From positions 12,546 to 55,883 of the forward strand of contig NZ_MUXW01000011.1 in NCBI RefSeq assembly GCF_002015085.1: a DNA stretch of 43,338 bases, written 5' to 3'. This stretch comes from Glaesserella parasuis. Lineage in GTDB: Bacteria; Pseudomonadota; Gammaproteobacteria; Enterobacterales; Pasteurellaceae. The position numbers and the translations under genes were made by a program. How positions within the stretch are numbered: the first letter of the stretch is position 1; every line of letters starts with the position of its first letter. This document shows, one piece after another, positions 1 through 8,421 of the stretch. Under the pieces are notes generated by a model that saw only the letters and a program-made list of their open reading frames with translations, searched no databases and had not been told where the DNA came from.

Positions 1-61
1 CATTGTTTTATAAGGGATATTGGTAGAGATGTGGTGTTTTATTTATTGTATTTTCTTTTGC

Positions 62-67
62 TATAAT
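62..67 (+). promoter_or_regulatory. candidate -10 box of the M15 peptidase gene
   Basis: A perfect TATAAT stands 36 bases before the ATG at 103. The region 17 bases further upstream is T-rich but has no clear TTGACA, so only the -10 element is supported. Confidence 0.4.
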
Positions 68-102
68 ACGGTTTCCCATGTTTTTTTGAAGTGGTTTAAT
101 TC

Positions 103-789
103 ATGTTAAATTTTGAAAATTTACCTTCTCTTCTTACAGGAAAGAGCAGACAGCATTTGGTTGCCTTACCAAATAAATTATCTGATCAGCATGCATTACA
201 ATCTGAAGTAGTAAAAGCATTTTTGCATTTACAAGATGCCGCACTGAAAGCAGGTTTTAATTTACAACCTGCAAGTACTTATCGGGATTTTGAACGACAA
301 AAATGGATTTGGAATACAAAATTCAATGGTGAAAATAAAGTTCATGATGATCATGGTAAAGCTATCATATTAACTGGCTTAGATGATTGGGACAAATGTC
401 AAGCTATCCTGCGTTGGTCCGCAGTGCCAGGGGCTAGCCGTCACCATTGGGGAACAGAAATTGATATTTTTGATCCTACTTTACTTCCTGAAGGAAAAAA
501 GCTCATGTTGGAACCGTGGGAATATCAGACAGGAGGCTATTTTCAACATTTAACGAATTGGTTATTAGTCAATGCCGAACGTTTTGGTTTTTATTTCCCT
601 TTTATGGAAGCTAATAATAAGTTTATTGGTCTAGAACCATGGCATATGAGCTATTTCCCTATTTCGGAACAATATGAACGATTACTGTCCCCAGAGATAT
701 TGCAAATGGCTTGGCAAGGCGAGAATATCGCTGGTGTAAATAGTTTGAATGAGCATATTTCTGAGTTATTTGAATATTACATTCTGTAA
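103..789 (+). CDS. M15-family (VanY-like) D-Ala-D-Ala carboxypeptidase-like protein
   Basis: The 228-residue protein carries the two zinc-site motifs of the VanY/M15 peptidases. S112-x-H114-x-x-G117-x-x-x-D121 supplies a histidine and an aspartate, and E178-P-W-H181 supplies the catalytic glutamate and third ligand. Family members trim D-alanine ends of peptidoglycan peptides. No signal peptide is visible in the first 30 residues, which is odd for a cell-wall enzyme: it may act on cytoplasmic muropeptides, or be exported in a way I cannot see. The gene stands alone and converges on the ABC transporter ATPase gene with only 25 bases between the stops. The family assignment is sound; the substrate is inferred. 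Confidence 0.8.
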   Translation: MLNFENLPSLLTGKSRQHLVALPNKLSDQHALQSEVVKAFLHLQDAALKAGFNLQPASTYRDFERQKWIWNTKFNGENKVHDDHGKAIILTGLDDWDKCQAILRWSAVPGASRHHWGTEIDIFDPTLLPEGKKLMLEPWEYQTGGYFQHLTNWLLVNAERFGFYFPFMEANNKFIGLEPWHMSYFPISEQYERLLSPEILQMAWQGENIAGVNSLNEHISELFEYYIL

Positions 790-814
790 ATGTCCCTTTC
801 TGCTTTTTTATTAA

Positions 815-2248
815 TTAAAGATAATTTTCAAGATCAATCACCTTATCACAACTTCGTTCAATCAAAAACGGATCGTGGCTGACGATAATTAATCCGCAAT
901 TTCTCGCTCGGCATTGCTCAATCAGCAATTTGATCGTTTCTTGTTGAGTGATCGGATCTAAGCGAGAAGTCACTTCATCGGCAAATAGTAGCACTGGTTC
1001 AAGTAGCAAGGCTCGTAAAATTGCAACCCGTTGCAACTCGCCACCCGATACGTTATCGGCGTTGCGTTGCAGAATGTCAGGCGACAATGCAAGCTGTGCT
1101 AATAGAGCTGGAATTTGTGAACGGTCGAGATGATGATGCTCGATCACATCGTCCAATAGTTGTTGCAAGCTCACATTCGGTGCAAAGGCTTCGGGCGGAT
1201 CTTGATACAATTTCAGCACTTGATGTTTTTTATGGCTGTGGCTATGCCAAATCACTTCGCCCGATTGCGGTTTGAGTAGCCCGCAAAGCACATCAGCAAG
1301 GGTGCTTTTGCCTATGCCACTGTGTCCGACAATGCCTAAAATTTCTCCTTGGTGTAAATCAAAGGAAAGCTGTTTGAACAGCGTTCTTGTTCCCCGTGCA
1401 ACCGTTAAATTTTTGACCGATACAAGCGGTGTTTTTGGCTTAGAATGTTGCAAATCGGCTAAAGGTTGCCAATGTTGCGGATCTGCACCGATTAAGGCTT
1501 GAGTATAAGTATCTTGCGCTTGGTTCAGCAGTTGTTCTGCTTTGCCTTGTTCAATCAATTTGCCTTTTTTCATCACAAAAATGTAGCCTCCGAGAGCGGT
1601 TGCCACTTCAATATCGTGAGTGATCGTCAGCAAGCCTCCGCCTGTTTCATAGGCTTGTTTCAGTAAGTTAATCACTTCTGCTTTGCTATTCGGATCAAGC
1701 CCTTTGGTAGGTTCATCGGCAAGCAGAATTTTTCCCCCTGATGCCGTGGCGATTGCAAAAGAAGCTCGTTGTGCCATACCACCTGAAAGTTGGTGTGGAT
1801 AGCGTTGTTGAGCCTGAGATAAACCCAGCTGGGTTAAAGAAATCTCGCTCGCCTTTTCTGCATTTTTCTGGCTTAAACCTGCCACAAAGCGAAAGCTCTC
1901 CCACAGTTGTCGGCTAATTCGCATCAGTGGGTTTAATGAACGGCGTGGCTCTTGGGGCAACATCACTAAGGTTTTGCCCCAAAGAGATTGTAAGCGGTCG
2001 GATTGCCCGTCTATTTTGCAATTTTCCACTACAATCTCACCGCTTGCGATTAATCCTTGCGGTAACGCTCCCATAATTGCTTGAATTAACAGACTTTTTC
2101 CTGAGCCTGTTTCGCCTAAAATGGTGATATTTTTGCCACGTTCAAGACAAAAACTGATCGGCTCGACCAGCTCAATGCCATCGAGTGTTTGAACAGTGAC
2201 GTTGGTTATTTTGAGTAATGACACGGTGTTTTCTCTACTGTATTTCAA
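815..2248 (-). CDS. ABC transporter ATP-binding protein with two fused ATPase domains (peptide/nickel type)
   Basis: This 477-residue protein contains two full ABC ATPase domains in tandem. The first has Walker A GETGSGKS (near residue 45), signature LSGGMAQR and Walker B ILLADEPTKGLD. The second has Walker A GHSGIGKS, signature VSGGELQR and Walker B LLFADEVTSRLD. It is therefore a fusion of the DppD- and DppF-like subunits, as in GsiA or YejF, and would power the permease pair encoded upstream. It is the last gene of the modE-binding protein-permease-permease-ATPase series on the minus strand. A 208-base gap filled by a palindromic repeat separates it from the second permease, although the rest of the operon is compact. 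Substrate is not readable; oligopeptides or nickel are the usual cargoes. Confidence 0.88.
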   Translation of the reverse strand: MKYSRENTVSLLKITNVTVQTLDGIELVEPISFCLERGKNITILGETGSGKSLLIQAIMGALPQGLIASGEIVVENCKIDGQSDRLQSLWGKTLVMLPQEPRRSLNPLMRISRQLWESFRFVAGLSQKNAEKASEISLTQLGLSQAQQRYPHQLSGGMAQRASFAIATASGGKILLADEPTKGLDPNSKAEVINLLKQAYETGGGLLTITHDIEVATALGGYIFVMKKGKLIEQGKAEQLLNQAQDTYTQALIGADPQHWQPLADLQHSKPKTPLVSVKNLTVARGTRTLFKQLSFDLHQGEILGIVGHSGIGKSTLADVLCGLLKPQSGEVIWHSHSHKKHQVLKLYQDPPEAFAPNVSLQQLLDDVIEHHHLDRSQIPALLAQLALSPDILQRNADNVSGGELQRVAILRALLLEPVLLFADEVTSRLDPITQQETIKLLIEQCRARNCGLIIVSHDPFLIERSCDKVIDLENYL

Positions 2249-2456
2249 TGGATCATCGCTCCCCCTGCTTGCGGGGGGAGCTGCCGAAGGCTGAGGGGGG
2301 GAAATTTCATTCCTTGAGCAATCCCCCCTTCCGCCTTCGGCACGTTATTCGCTCTGCTCACCCTTCGGGTCGTTGGCAAAGCCAACGCTCAAATGCTCTC
2401 GCATTTGTCCCCCGTAAACGGGGGAAGGGAATGTATAGGATAATTAATGTTCAAAT
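2249..2456. repeat. GC-rich palindromic repeat cluster inside the ABC operon
   Basis: The gap between the second permease gene and the ATPase gene is filled with G/C-rich palindromes: a stem made of CCCCCTGCTTGCGGGGGG near 2260-2278, a CCGAAGG/CCTTCGG pair, and CCCCCGTAAACGGGGG near 2411-2426. The same vocabulary recurs in six other spacers of this window, so it is a dispersed repeat that has landed inside an operon. It may lower expression of the ATPase relative to the permeases, but no functional sign beyond hairpin potential is visible. Confidence 0.75.
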
Positions 2457-3239
2457 CTACTTCACCTTCCCCGCCAACAACTGCAAGCTAAATACCAATA
2501 GGAACACAGCAATTACAGGTTGTAGGAAAATCAATGGGGCTTGATAGTGATAGGGGAACAGCTCTGTCATCATCAGCCCTAATTCAGCCGTAGGCGGTCG
2601 CAATCCCACGCTGACAAATCCGAGTGTTGCAAGGGCTAAAATCGCATTACCGATTGAAAATGCGGTTAATGTGGCAACCATCGGCAGTAAACGGGGGAAC
2701 AGATGACGTTTAATGCAATAAAACCAAGGCATTCCCATCAAACGAGAAGATTGCAGTTCTGAGCTGGACGCAAGGGTACTGGTGATCGCCCTGATGACAC
2801 GGAAAAATTCAACCCAAATCACTAAGGCAATACCTAAATAGAGTGTCCAAAATGAACCAGGGGAAAGCGAAGCAAACAGCAAAATCAGCAATAAACCTGG
2901 TAATGCCATCACTAAATCACAGATAAAGCTAAACAAGCGATCTAACCAACCGCCAAATAATCCTGCCAGAATGCCGAATAACAAGCCTGCCACCAATGCA
3001 CAAGCAACACTAAATAGCGATAAACCGAATGAAAGGCGAATGGCGGAGGCAAGACGGGCAAACATATCTCGCCCTAAATGATCGGTGCCAAACCAGCTTT
3101 CTGCATCAGGACTTGCCAACATATTGCTGAGATCTTGAAAACCAATATCCATCGGGTAGAAATAAGGCTGTAAAAATGCAGTGGTGAGTAGCAGTAGTAA
3201 TAACAAAGCTCCGTAACGTTGTCCAACGGTTAATTTCAT
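2457..3239 (-). CDS. ABC transporter permease, DppC/OppC/NikC type
   Basis: The 260-residue membrane protein starts MKLTVGQRYGALLLLLLLTTAF and has about six hydrophobic segments. The sequence GTDHLGRDMFARL near residue 51 is the standard N-terminal signature of DppC/NikC-type permeases. The coupling loop that docks on the ATPase lies near SSRLMGMPWFYCIKRHLFP. Its start codon overlaps the stop of the upstream permease by four bases (ATGA type), which implies translational coupling. It forms the transport channel with the 3236-4180 product. Length matches the family (about 260-300). Confidence 0.88.
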   Translation of the reverse strand: MKLTVGQRYGALLLLLLLTTAFLQPYFYPMDIGFQDLSNMLASPDAESWFGTDHLGRDMFARLASAIRLSFGLSLFSVACALVAGLLFGILAGLFGGWLDRLFSFICDLVMALPGLLLILLFASLSPGSFWTLYLGIALVIWVEFFRVIRAITSTLASSSELQSSRLMGMPWFYCIKRHLFPRLLPMVATLTAFSIGNAILALATLGFVSVGLRPPTAELGLMMTELFPYHYQAPLIFLQPVIAVFLLVFSLQLLAGKVK

Positions 3240-4180
3240 ACTGTTCCCCCTTCACGAATACGCGGATCAATCCACGCATTAAGCAGATCGGCAAGCATAT
3301 TGAGTACCACAAATAATCCCCCCATCACTAACGCCGTGCCTTGTATCATCGGCACATCTCGTGCAATGATGGCGTGAACTAAAGCGTGTCCGCTTCCCGG
3401 CCAAGCAAAAAGGCTTTCGACAATCACAACCCCTTCAATCAGGTAAACCAGTTGCACGCTATGATAAGCAATCACTGGCACGGCAATATTCGGGATCCCG
3501 TGTCGCACAAAGGTCTGCCAACGGCTCAAGCCTTTTAGCTGTGCAAATTGATAGTAGTCGGATTGCATCACCTGCACCATCGCTTGACGTGTCACACGCA
3601 CCGAAACGGCACTTAAACCTATCGCCAAGGTGAGAGCTGGCAAGACAAAATGCAATGCCGTGCCGTATCCGCCTGCTGGTAACCATTTCAACTGAACAGA
3701 AAAGAGCGTAATCAATCCAATCGCAATGATAAAAGCAGGAACGGCACGAAATAGACTACTTAAGACTAAGGTCAAGCGGTCAAATACGCCGTTCGGTTTA
3801 CGAGCTGATAATACGCCTAAGGTGGGACCAATGAGCAAGGCTAACAGTAACGCTACCACTGCTAGACTAAAGGTATGCCCGAATTGATGTTCAATTTCGT
3901 GCCAAACGCTGTCGCCTGTGACTAAGGATTTACCTAAGTTAAACTGCACTAAATCCGCTAACCAACTGCCGTAGGTTTGCCACCAAGGTTGATCCAACCC
4001 GAGCTCTGCTCGTACCATTTCTGCGGCGGCGGCATCGGTTTGATCGTAACCGTAGCGACTTGCCGCAATACGATATGCCATATCGCCCGACAGTTGCCGA
4101 GTTAAAATAAAAGTTAAAGTTCCGACTGACCAAATCACCAAAAGGATCTGGGATAGTCGTCTGAATAAAATAGAAAGCAC
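3236..4180 (-). CDS. ABC transporter permease, DppB/OppB/NikB type
   Basis: This 314-residue inner-membrane protein has an N-terminal helix (FRRLSQILLVIWSVGTLTFIL), a short periplasmic segment with LGLDQPWW, and five further helices. The EAA-type coupling loop is near AQLKGLSRWQTFVRHGIPN. These are features of the DppB/OppB/NikB family. It pairs with the next gene and overlaps it by four bases. A 94-base gap to the binding-protein gene is almost entirely taken by a perfect 26-bp inverted repeat, which could separate expression of the binding protein from that of the permeases. Confidence 0.88.
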   Translation of the reverse strand: MLSILFRRLSQILLVIWSVGTLTFILTRQLSGDMAYRIAASRYGYDQTDAAAAEMVRAELGLDQPWWQTYGSWLADLVQFNLGKSLVTGDSVWHEIEHQFGHTFSLAVVALLLALLIGPTLGVLSARKPNGVFDRLTLVLSSLFRAVPAFIIAIGLITLFSVQLKWLPAGGYGTALHFVLPALTLAIGLSAVSVRVTRQAMVQVMQSDYYQFAQLKGLSRWQTFVRHGIPNIAVPVIAYHSVQLVYLIEGVVIVESLFAWPGSGHALVHAIIARDVPMIQGTALVMGGLFVVLNMLADLLNAWIDPRIREGGTV

Positions 4181-4204
4181 GGGGATAAATCCTTAAAATC
4201 TGTT

Positions 4205-4271
4205 GTAGGGACACACTGCGTGTGTCCGCTAATTGTGGCTTTTTAAGCGGACACACGCAGTGTGTCCCTAC
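4205..4271. repeat. 26-bp perfect inverted repeat (GTAGGGACACAC family)
   Basis: Arms 4205-4230 and 4246-4271 are exact reverse complements (starting GTAGGGACACACTGCG) around a 15-base loop. The same unit occurs at 14758-14854. In RNA it would form a very stable hairpin between the binding-protein and permease genes. By analogy with REP elements in sugar and peptide transport operons it could protect the upstream message; that role is inference. Confidence 0.85.
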
Positions 4272-4274
4272 ATT

Positions 4275-5858
4275 TTATTTACTCAACATCTCCAAAAAGA
4301 ACCGTCTTTCAAAAGGATCTAAAGTCACATTTTTCACGTCTTTATGTGCCACCACATTTTGCTGATAGTACACCACAGGAATAATCGGCAGTTCATCGTG
4401 GATAATTTGGCTCACTGTCTGTTTTAACGCCTTCGCTTTTTGTGGATCACGTTCTGTTTCAAGCTGAGTTAAAGCGTTGTCTAATGTCGCATTTTGCCAA
4501 TTCATCACCCCCCAATCGCTTCCTGTTTTCGCATAATCCTGCACGATCACACCAAAAGGATCTAAGGTTTTGCCATAGTTCAACGCATAAAGTGCCATCT
4601 CTAAACTGCCGTCTTGGTGTCCAGCAGGGATTTCACTGAAGTTACCGACAGACACATTCACATCAACGCCAATCTGCTTCCATTGAGCTTGCAAAATTGT
4701 CGCAATCATTGGTAATTCAGGGCGATCGGAGAATGTGCGTAGGGTAAAACTAAACGGCTTACCGTCTTTAGTTAGCTTGCCTTCGCTATTAAATTCATAA
4801 CCACGAGCGGTTAGATCTGCTTTGATTTTTGCAAGATCAGGTTTTGCTGTTGTCGTATCAATTCGCCATTCTGCAAAGGCTTTCGGCAGAATTTGATCCG
4901 CCTCGCCACCTTCGATTTTTAACACATATTCCGCAATTGCTTTGCGATCAATCGCTTCACTTAAGGCTTTACGCACCGCTAAATCATTAAAGAACGGTTT
5001 TGCCACGTCCATTTTGAGCTGAATAGTACGAGCAATAGACACACTGGTTAAGTTCAAATTCGGATCGGTTTTCAAACGCTCAACACTGGCGGTATCAAGG
5101 TTAAACACTAAGGCAGATTTATCGCTTTGTGCCATCAGCATTCGGGTTTCACTACGGCTACTTGCAAGGTAGTTCGCTTGAGCCAGTTTCGGTTTATTAC
5201 CCCAATACTGTTCAAAACGCACCGATTCCAATTTTTGTGGTGCTTCAATTTTAGTCGCTTTAAATGCCCCCGTGCCTATCACTTGGGTCACTTCCCCTTT
5301 GTCGTTATAGCTTTCAGGGGCAAGAATAATTGCGGTGTAGTGTGTTAAAAAAGATGGAAACGGCACAAAAGATTTGGTTAAGGCAATTTGAATTTCTGTC
5401 GGGCTGACCGCTTGAATATCTTTAATAAAGGCTTTTTGCAACATTCCCGGTTTCGCCAATGCAATATTTAGACTGTTTGCCACCGCTTGTGCAGTTAAAG
5501 GTTGCCCATTGTGGAAAATCACATTCGGACGGAGTTTAAAGGTCCAAAGGGTCGCATCTTCATTACTGTTCCATTCGGTCGCCAATCCTGCAACAAGTTC
5601 CCCCTGTAAATTCGCTTCCACTAAGGTTTCCGCTAAATTCATACGTTGAAAAATCACCCCTGTCTGGTTCGGATCAAGGCTATTGATTTCCCAAGGGGCA
5701 ACCACCGTTGCCAGAGCAAGTTCATCATTTTGCTTTGTTTGAGTTGTCGGTTCAGTCGGTTTTGCCGTTTCTGTTGCTGTGGCTTTATCACCTTGAAAAT
5801 AGTGAACCGCCAACGCTGCAACACCACCGACTAAAAATGGGGCAAGAAATTTTTTCAT
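4275..5858 (-). CDS. peptide/nickel-family ABC transporter substrate-binding protein
   Basis: This is a periplasmic binding protein of the SBP_bac_5 group (DppA/OppA/NikA). An uncleaved or cleavable hydrophobic N-terminus (MKKFLAPFLVGGVAALAV) leads into a threonine/alanine-rich linker and then the mature fold beginning near ELALATVVAPWEINSLDP. Typical family stretches include WTFKLRPNVIFHNGQPLTA and VRKALSEAIDRKAIAEYV. I chose the start at 5858 because AAGGGA lies seven bases ahead of it; an upstream in-frame ATG at 5891 lacks such a site. The protein has about 527 residues, normal for the family. It follows modE by about 120 bases on the same strand. It could bind nickel or a metal chelate, or oligopeptides; the sequence does not decide. 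Confidence 0.85.
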   Translation of the reverse strand: MKKFLAPFLVGGVAALAVHYFQGDKATATETAKPTEPTTQTKQNDELALATVVAPWEINSLDPNQTGVIFQRMNLAETLVEANLQGELVAGLATEWNSNEDATLWTFKLRPNVIFHNGQPLTAQAVANSLNIALAKPGMLQKAFIKDIQAVSPTEIQIALTKSFVPFPSFLTHYTAIILAPESYNDKGEVTQVIGTGAFKATKIEAPQKLESVRFEQYWGNKPKLAQANYLASSRSETRMLMAQSDKSALVFNLDTASVERLKTDPNLNLTSVSIARTIQLKMDVAKPFFNDLAVRKALSEAIDRKAIAEYVLKIEGGEADQILPKAFAEWRIDTTTAKPDLAKIKADLTARGYEFNSEGKLTKDGKPFSFTLRTFSDRPELPMIATILQAQWKQIGVDVNVSVGNFSEIPAGHQDGSLEMALYALNYGKTLDPFGVIVQDYAKTGSDWGVMNWQNATLDNALTQLETERDPQKAKALKQTVSQIIHDELPIIPVVYYQQNVVAHKDVKNVTLDPFERRFFLEMLSK

Positions 5859-5976
5859 TGTTATATCCCTTAAAATAATAATGGTTTTCAAAAAGGCGTG
5901 TATTGTGCCATAAATTCCATAAAAAAATAGTGGGATGTTAAAAAATTTATCACCGAAGAGTGTGCCCGTAGAGGGA

Positions 5977-6744
5977 TTAGATAGTAACTAAGACTATCTG
6001 TTCAGGATCGATATGTATCCATACCTGTTGATTTTCTTGGAGCGGTTGGGCTTTTTTGACCGTTGCGTAACATTCCGTTCCATTTGCGTTTAATGCAATT
6101 TCTTTATATTCCCCTTTGTCGTAAATTGCTTCGACTTTGGCTGCTAGGCTGTTTGGGCGTTGTGGGTGTTCGGGGTGAATTTCAATCCACGGCGCTTTGA
6201 CCATTAACATTACTTCTTTCCCTTGTGTCAGTTTGAGCCGTGCTGCACTTTGAGCTGTAATGGAAGCGGTGAGATCTTGCGGAAATTCTGCAATGTGAAT
6301 ATCAACATAGCAGTGAACATCTTCTTCTCTCAATTGGGTGACAGTGCCAAAAAATTGGTTTCTGGCACTGCTTTGTAGGGAGAATTTGGCTGTTGCAGTG
6401 AGTAAGCTATCTAGGGGGATGCTTTCATCTTGAAGGATCGCAAAGGCTTTTTCTTGGGTCTGTTCAAGTAAATCGTAGAGCTGAAGTAACCGCTCGGCAT
6501 AGGGGGTTAGGGCAGTGCCGCCGCCGTGTTTGCCTCCTGTGTTGCGTTCGAGAAGTGGTTTAGGGCTGATGTTGTTCATCGCCTCAAGATGATCCCAAGC
6601 ACTTTTGTAGCTGACTTTGGCGTTTTTTGCCGCTTGGTTTATTGAGCCACATTCTTGAATGGCTTTGAGTAGGGTAATTCGTTTGGGATCGACAAAAAGC
6701 TGTTGTTTTAGTTTGATGGTTAATAGGATTTCGTTGTTTAACAT
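5977..6744 (-). CDS. modE: ModE, molybdate-responsive transcriptional regulator
   Basis: The 255-residue protein has an N-terminal winged helix-turn-helix (residues about 15-100) with the ModE hallmark GGKHGGGTALT, in which a glycine-rich wing follows the recognition helix. The C-terminal half has tandem TOBE/Mop-like molybdate-binding domains (TARNQFFGTV near 125 and SLAAKVEAIYDKGEYKEI near 205). In characterised relatives, molybdate-bound ModE represses the molybdate importer genes. Here it is divergent from modA with a palindromic ModE-like site in between, and it leads a minus-strand series that continues into the peptide/nickel-type ABC transporter. Length agrees with the E. coli protein (262). 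Confidence 0.92.
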   Translation of the reverse strand: MLNNEILLTIKLKQQLFVDPKRITLLKAIQECGSINQAAKNAKVSYKSAWDHLEAMNNISPKPLLERNTGGKHGGGTALTPYAERLLQLYDLLEQTQEKAFAILQDESIPLDSLLTATAKFSLQSSARNQFFGTVTQLREEDVHCYVDIHIAEFPQDLTASITAQSAARLKLTQGKEVMLMVKAPWIEIHPEHPQRPNSLAAKVEAIYDKGEYKEIALNANGTECYATVKKAQPLQENQQVWIHIDPEQIVLVTI

Positions 6745-6837
6745 AGGCTGCCTTTTTGCAAAATAGAACGCTGAAATTATCTACTTTCTTGTATTAAAAG
6801 GAAATGTAATTTTTACCTTTGTATTTATTTTATAATT

Positions 6838-6861
6838 CGTTATATAATAGTTTATATATTG
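6838..6861. promoter_or_regulatory. candidate ModE operator ahead of modA
   Basis: The 24-base element starts CGTTATAT and ends TATATATTG, an imperfect palindrome close to the known ModE box (CGTTATATA, spacer of about six, TATATAACG). It lies 27 bases before the modA start and within the modE-modA divergent region. Similarity is by eye. Confidence 0.6.
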
Positions 6862-6888
6862 TTATATCCACTCTCATAAGGATTATTT

Positions 6889-7647
6889 ATGAAAAAAACT
6901 TTTGTAAAATTAGCTTTAGCGTCAGCATTGGCTTTGGGGGCAACCTCTGCGTTTGCTGAAAATATTACGGTATTTGCAGCAGCGTCTATGACAAATGTGT
7001 TGCAACAGATTGGTGATGAGTATAAAAAAACTTATCCAGAGGATAGTTTGACCTTTTCTTTTGCAGGGTCTTCAACTTTAGCAAAACAGATTGAGCAAGA
7101 TGCCCCTGCGGATTTGTTTGTGTCTGCGGATCAAAAATGGATGGATTATGTGGCTGAGAAGCTGCCTGCCAAAACAAAAAATGTGACAACGTTGGTTGAA
7201 AATGAGTTGGTGCTGATTGCGCCTGCAGACAGTAAAATTAAAGTGGCGTCTATTAAGGATATTAACTTTAAAAAGGTGATCGGAGATAGCTATTTGGCAG
7301 TGGGCGATGATAATGTGCCTGTTGGTCGCTATGCGAAGAAAGCGTTAGAACATTTAGGCGTTTGGGCTGAGGTTGAGCCTCGTTTGTCTAAGGCAAAAGA
7401 TGTGCGAGCGGTGCTTTCTTATATTGAGCGTGGTGAGTTGCCGTTGGGGATTGTGTATTCAACCGATGCGAAAGTGAGTGATAAGGTGAAAGTTGTCGCG
7501 GTTTTCCCTCAAGAGAGTTATGGCAAGGTGGTTTATCCTGCGGCAACCTTAAGCGATAAGCCTGAAGCAAAACGTTTCTTAGACTTTTTAGCGACACCAA
7601 AAGCGAAAGAGGCTTTTGCGAAAGCTGGGTTTAAGGCAGTTAGATAG
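6889..7647 (+). CDS. modA: ModA, molybdate-binding periplasmic protein
   Basis: The 252-residue protein has a clear Sec signal peptide with cleavage after AFA (residue 23). The mature part opens ENITVFAAASMTNVL, which carries the oxyanion-binding serine of ModA. It continues with FSFAGSSTLAKQIEQDAPADLF, the second binding loop, and VGDDNVPVGRYAKKAL, also typical. It captures molybdate or tungstate for an ABC importer. Neither modB nor modC follows: the next gene is 160 bases away and convergent, so the permease and ATPase must be elsewhere or be substituted. Ribosome site AAGGAT lies just upstream. Confidence 0.92.
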   Translation: MKKTFVKLALASALALGATSAFAENITVFAAASMTNVLQQIGDEYKKTYPEDSLTFSFAGSSTLAKQIEQDAPADLFVSADQKWMDYVAEKLPAKTKNVTTLVENELVLIAPADSKIKVASIKDINFKKVIGDSYLAVGDDNVPVGRYAKKALEHLGVWAEVEPRLSKAKDVRAVLSYIERGELPLGIVYSTDAKVSDKVKVVAVFPQESYGKVVYPAATLSDKPEAKRFLDFLATPKAKEAFAKAGFKAVR

Positions 7648-7741
7648 CCTTCGGATTTGACCTGCTATTAGTGAGATGAGTTTATATTCCCTCCTACTAT
7701 AGCGTTTATCTTTGATATTCCATCCATCCTTTTTCTTTATC

Positions 7742-7760
7742 TTCCCCCGCTTAGGGGGAA
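7742..7760. terminator. short GC hairpin between modA and the lipoprotein gene
   Basis: The sequence CCCCCGCTTAGGGGG forms a tight stem in the 160-base convergent spacer. It belongs to the same CCCCCG palindrome vocabulary as the larger repeats in this window and probably acts as a bidirectional terminator, though it has no long T-run. Confidence 0.4.
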
Positions 7761-7807
7761 AATAAAGAAATCGTCAAACATAATTATATCGAGTGAAAAT
7801 AGATTCA

Positions 7808-8335
7808 CTATTTCCTTTTCTGGGCTTCATTTTCCATTTGTTCTACACATAAGTGAAGAATTTGATCCGCACCTTCTTGGATATATTTATCGTGACGCAC
7901 TTTATTGGTTTGAATATCTAACATTGCATCATAGATACCCTGTGTAATGCTTGGTGTTTGAACCATTGTCCAGCAGGTTGGGCTTAGACGATTAAAATTA
8001 TTTTGTAGATCGGCAGCATAAAGTACGCCGCTATAATAAGCATACACGTTATGATCTAACATTCGATTTAACAGGCTTGCCCGAATTTGTTCTATCGGGT
8101 GCTTGACTTTCTTGTTAAACCAATCATCAACCCCACGGATAAAAGATGTAATATCATAACTTTCATTCACGCGATCTGCATAAGTTTGCTCTACTGCACC
8201 ATAAGCAATCGCATAGGATTTTTGATCGATTTGGGATTCGGGTAAACGCTTCCAACCGCTTGTATTAGTGCTACAAGCTGTTACCAATATCAATGTAAAA
8301 ATGACAGCAACTCGTTTGTATAAAGATTTCATCAT
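7808..8335 (-). CDS. lipoprotein of unknown function
   Basis: The 175-residue protein begins with a charged n-region, a hydrophobic core and the lipobox LVTAC (cysteine at residue 21), so it should be a lipid-anchored envelope protein. The mature part is mostly helical and charged, with two cysteines (in SPTCWTMVQ and LHLCVEQ) that could form a disulfide. I do not recognise a functional family. It is divergent from thyA and convergent with modA. A serine follows the lipid-modified cysteine, so outer-membrane sorting is expected. Confidence 0.75.
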   Translation of the reverse strand: MMKSLYKRVAVIFTLILVTACSTNTSGWKRLPESQIDQKSYAIAYGAVEQTYADRVNESYDITSFIRGVDDWFNKKVKHPIEQIRASLLNRMLDHNVYAYYSGVLYAADLQNNFNRLSPTCWTMVQTPSITQGIYDAMLDIQTNKVRHDKYIQEGADQILHLCVEQMENEAQKRK

Positions 8336-8421
8336 TTACTCCTTATCTCTCTGTACTAAAAAAGTGTTACAATTCTAACAAATTATTTTACGGATTACTC
8401 TAAACATTTTAAGGTTGAATT

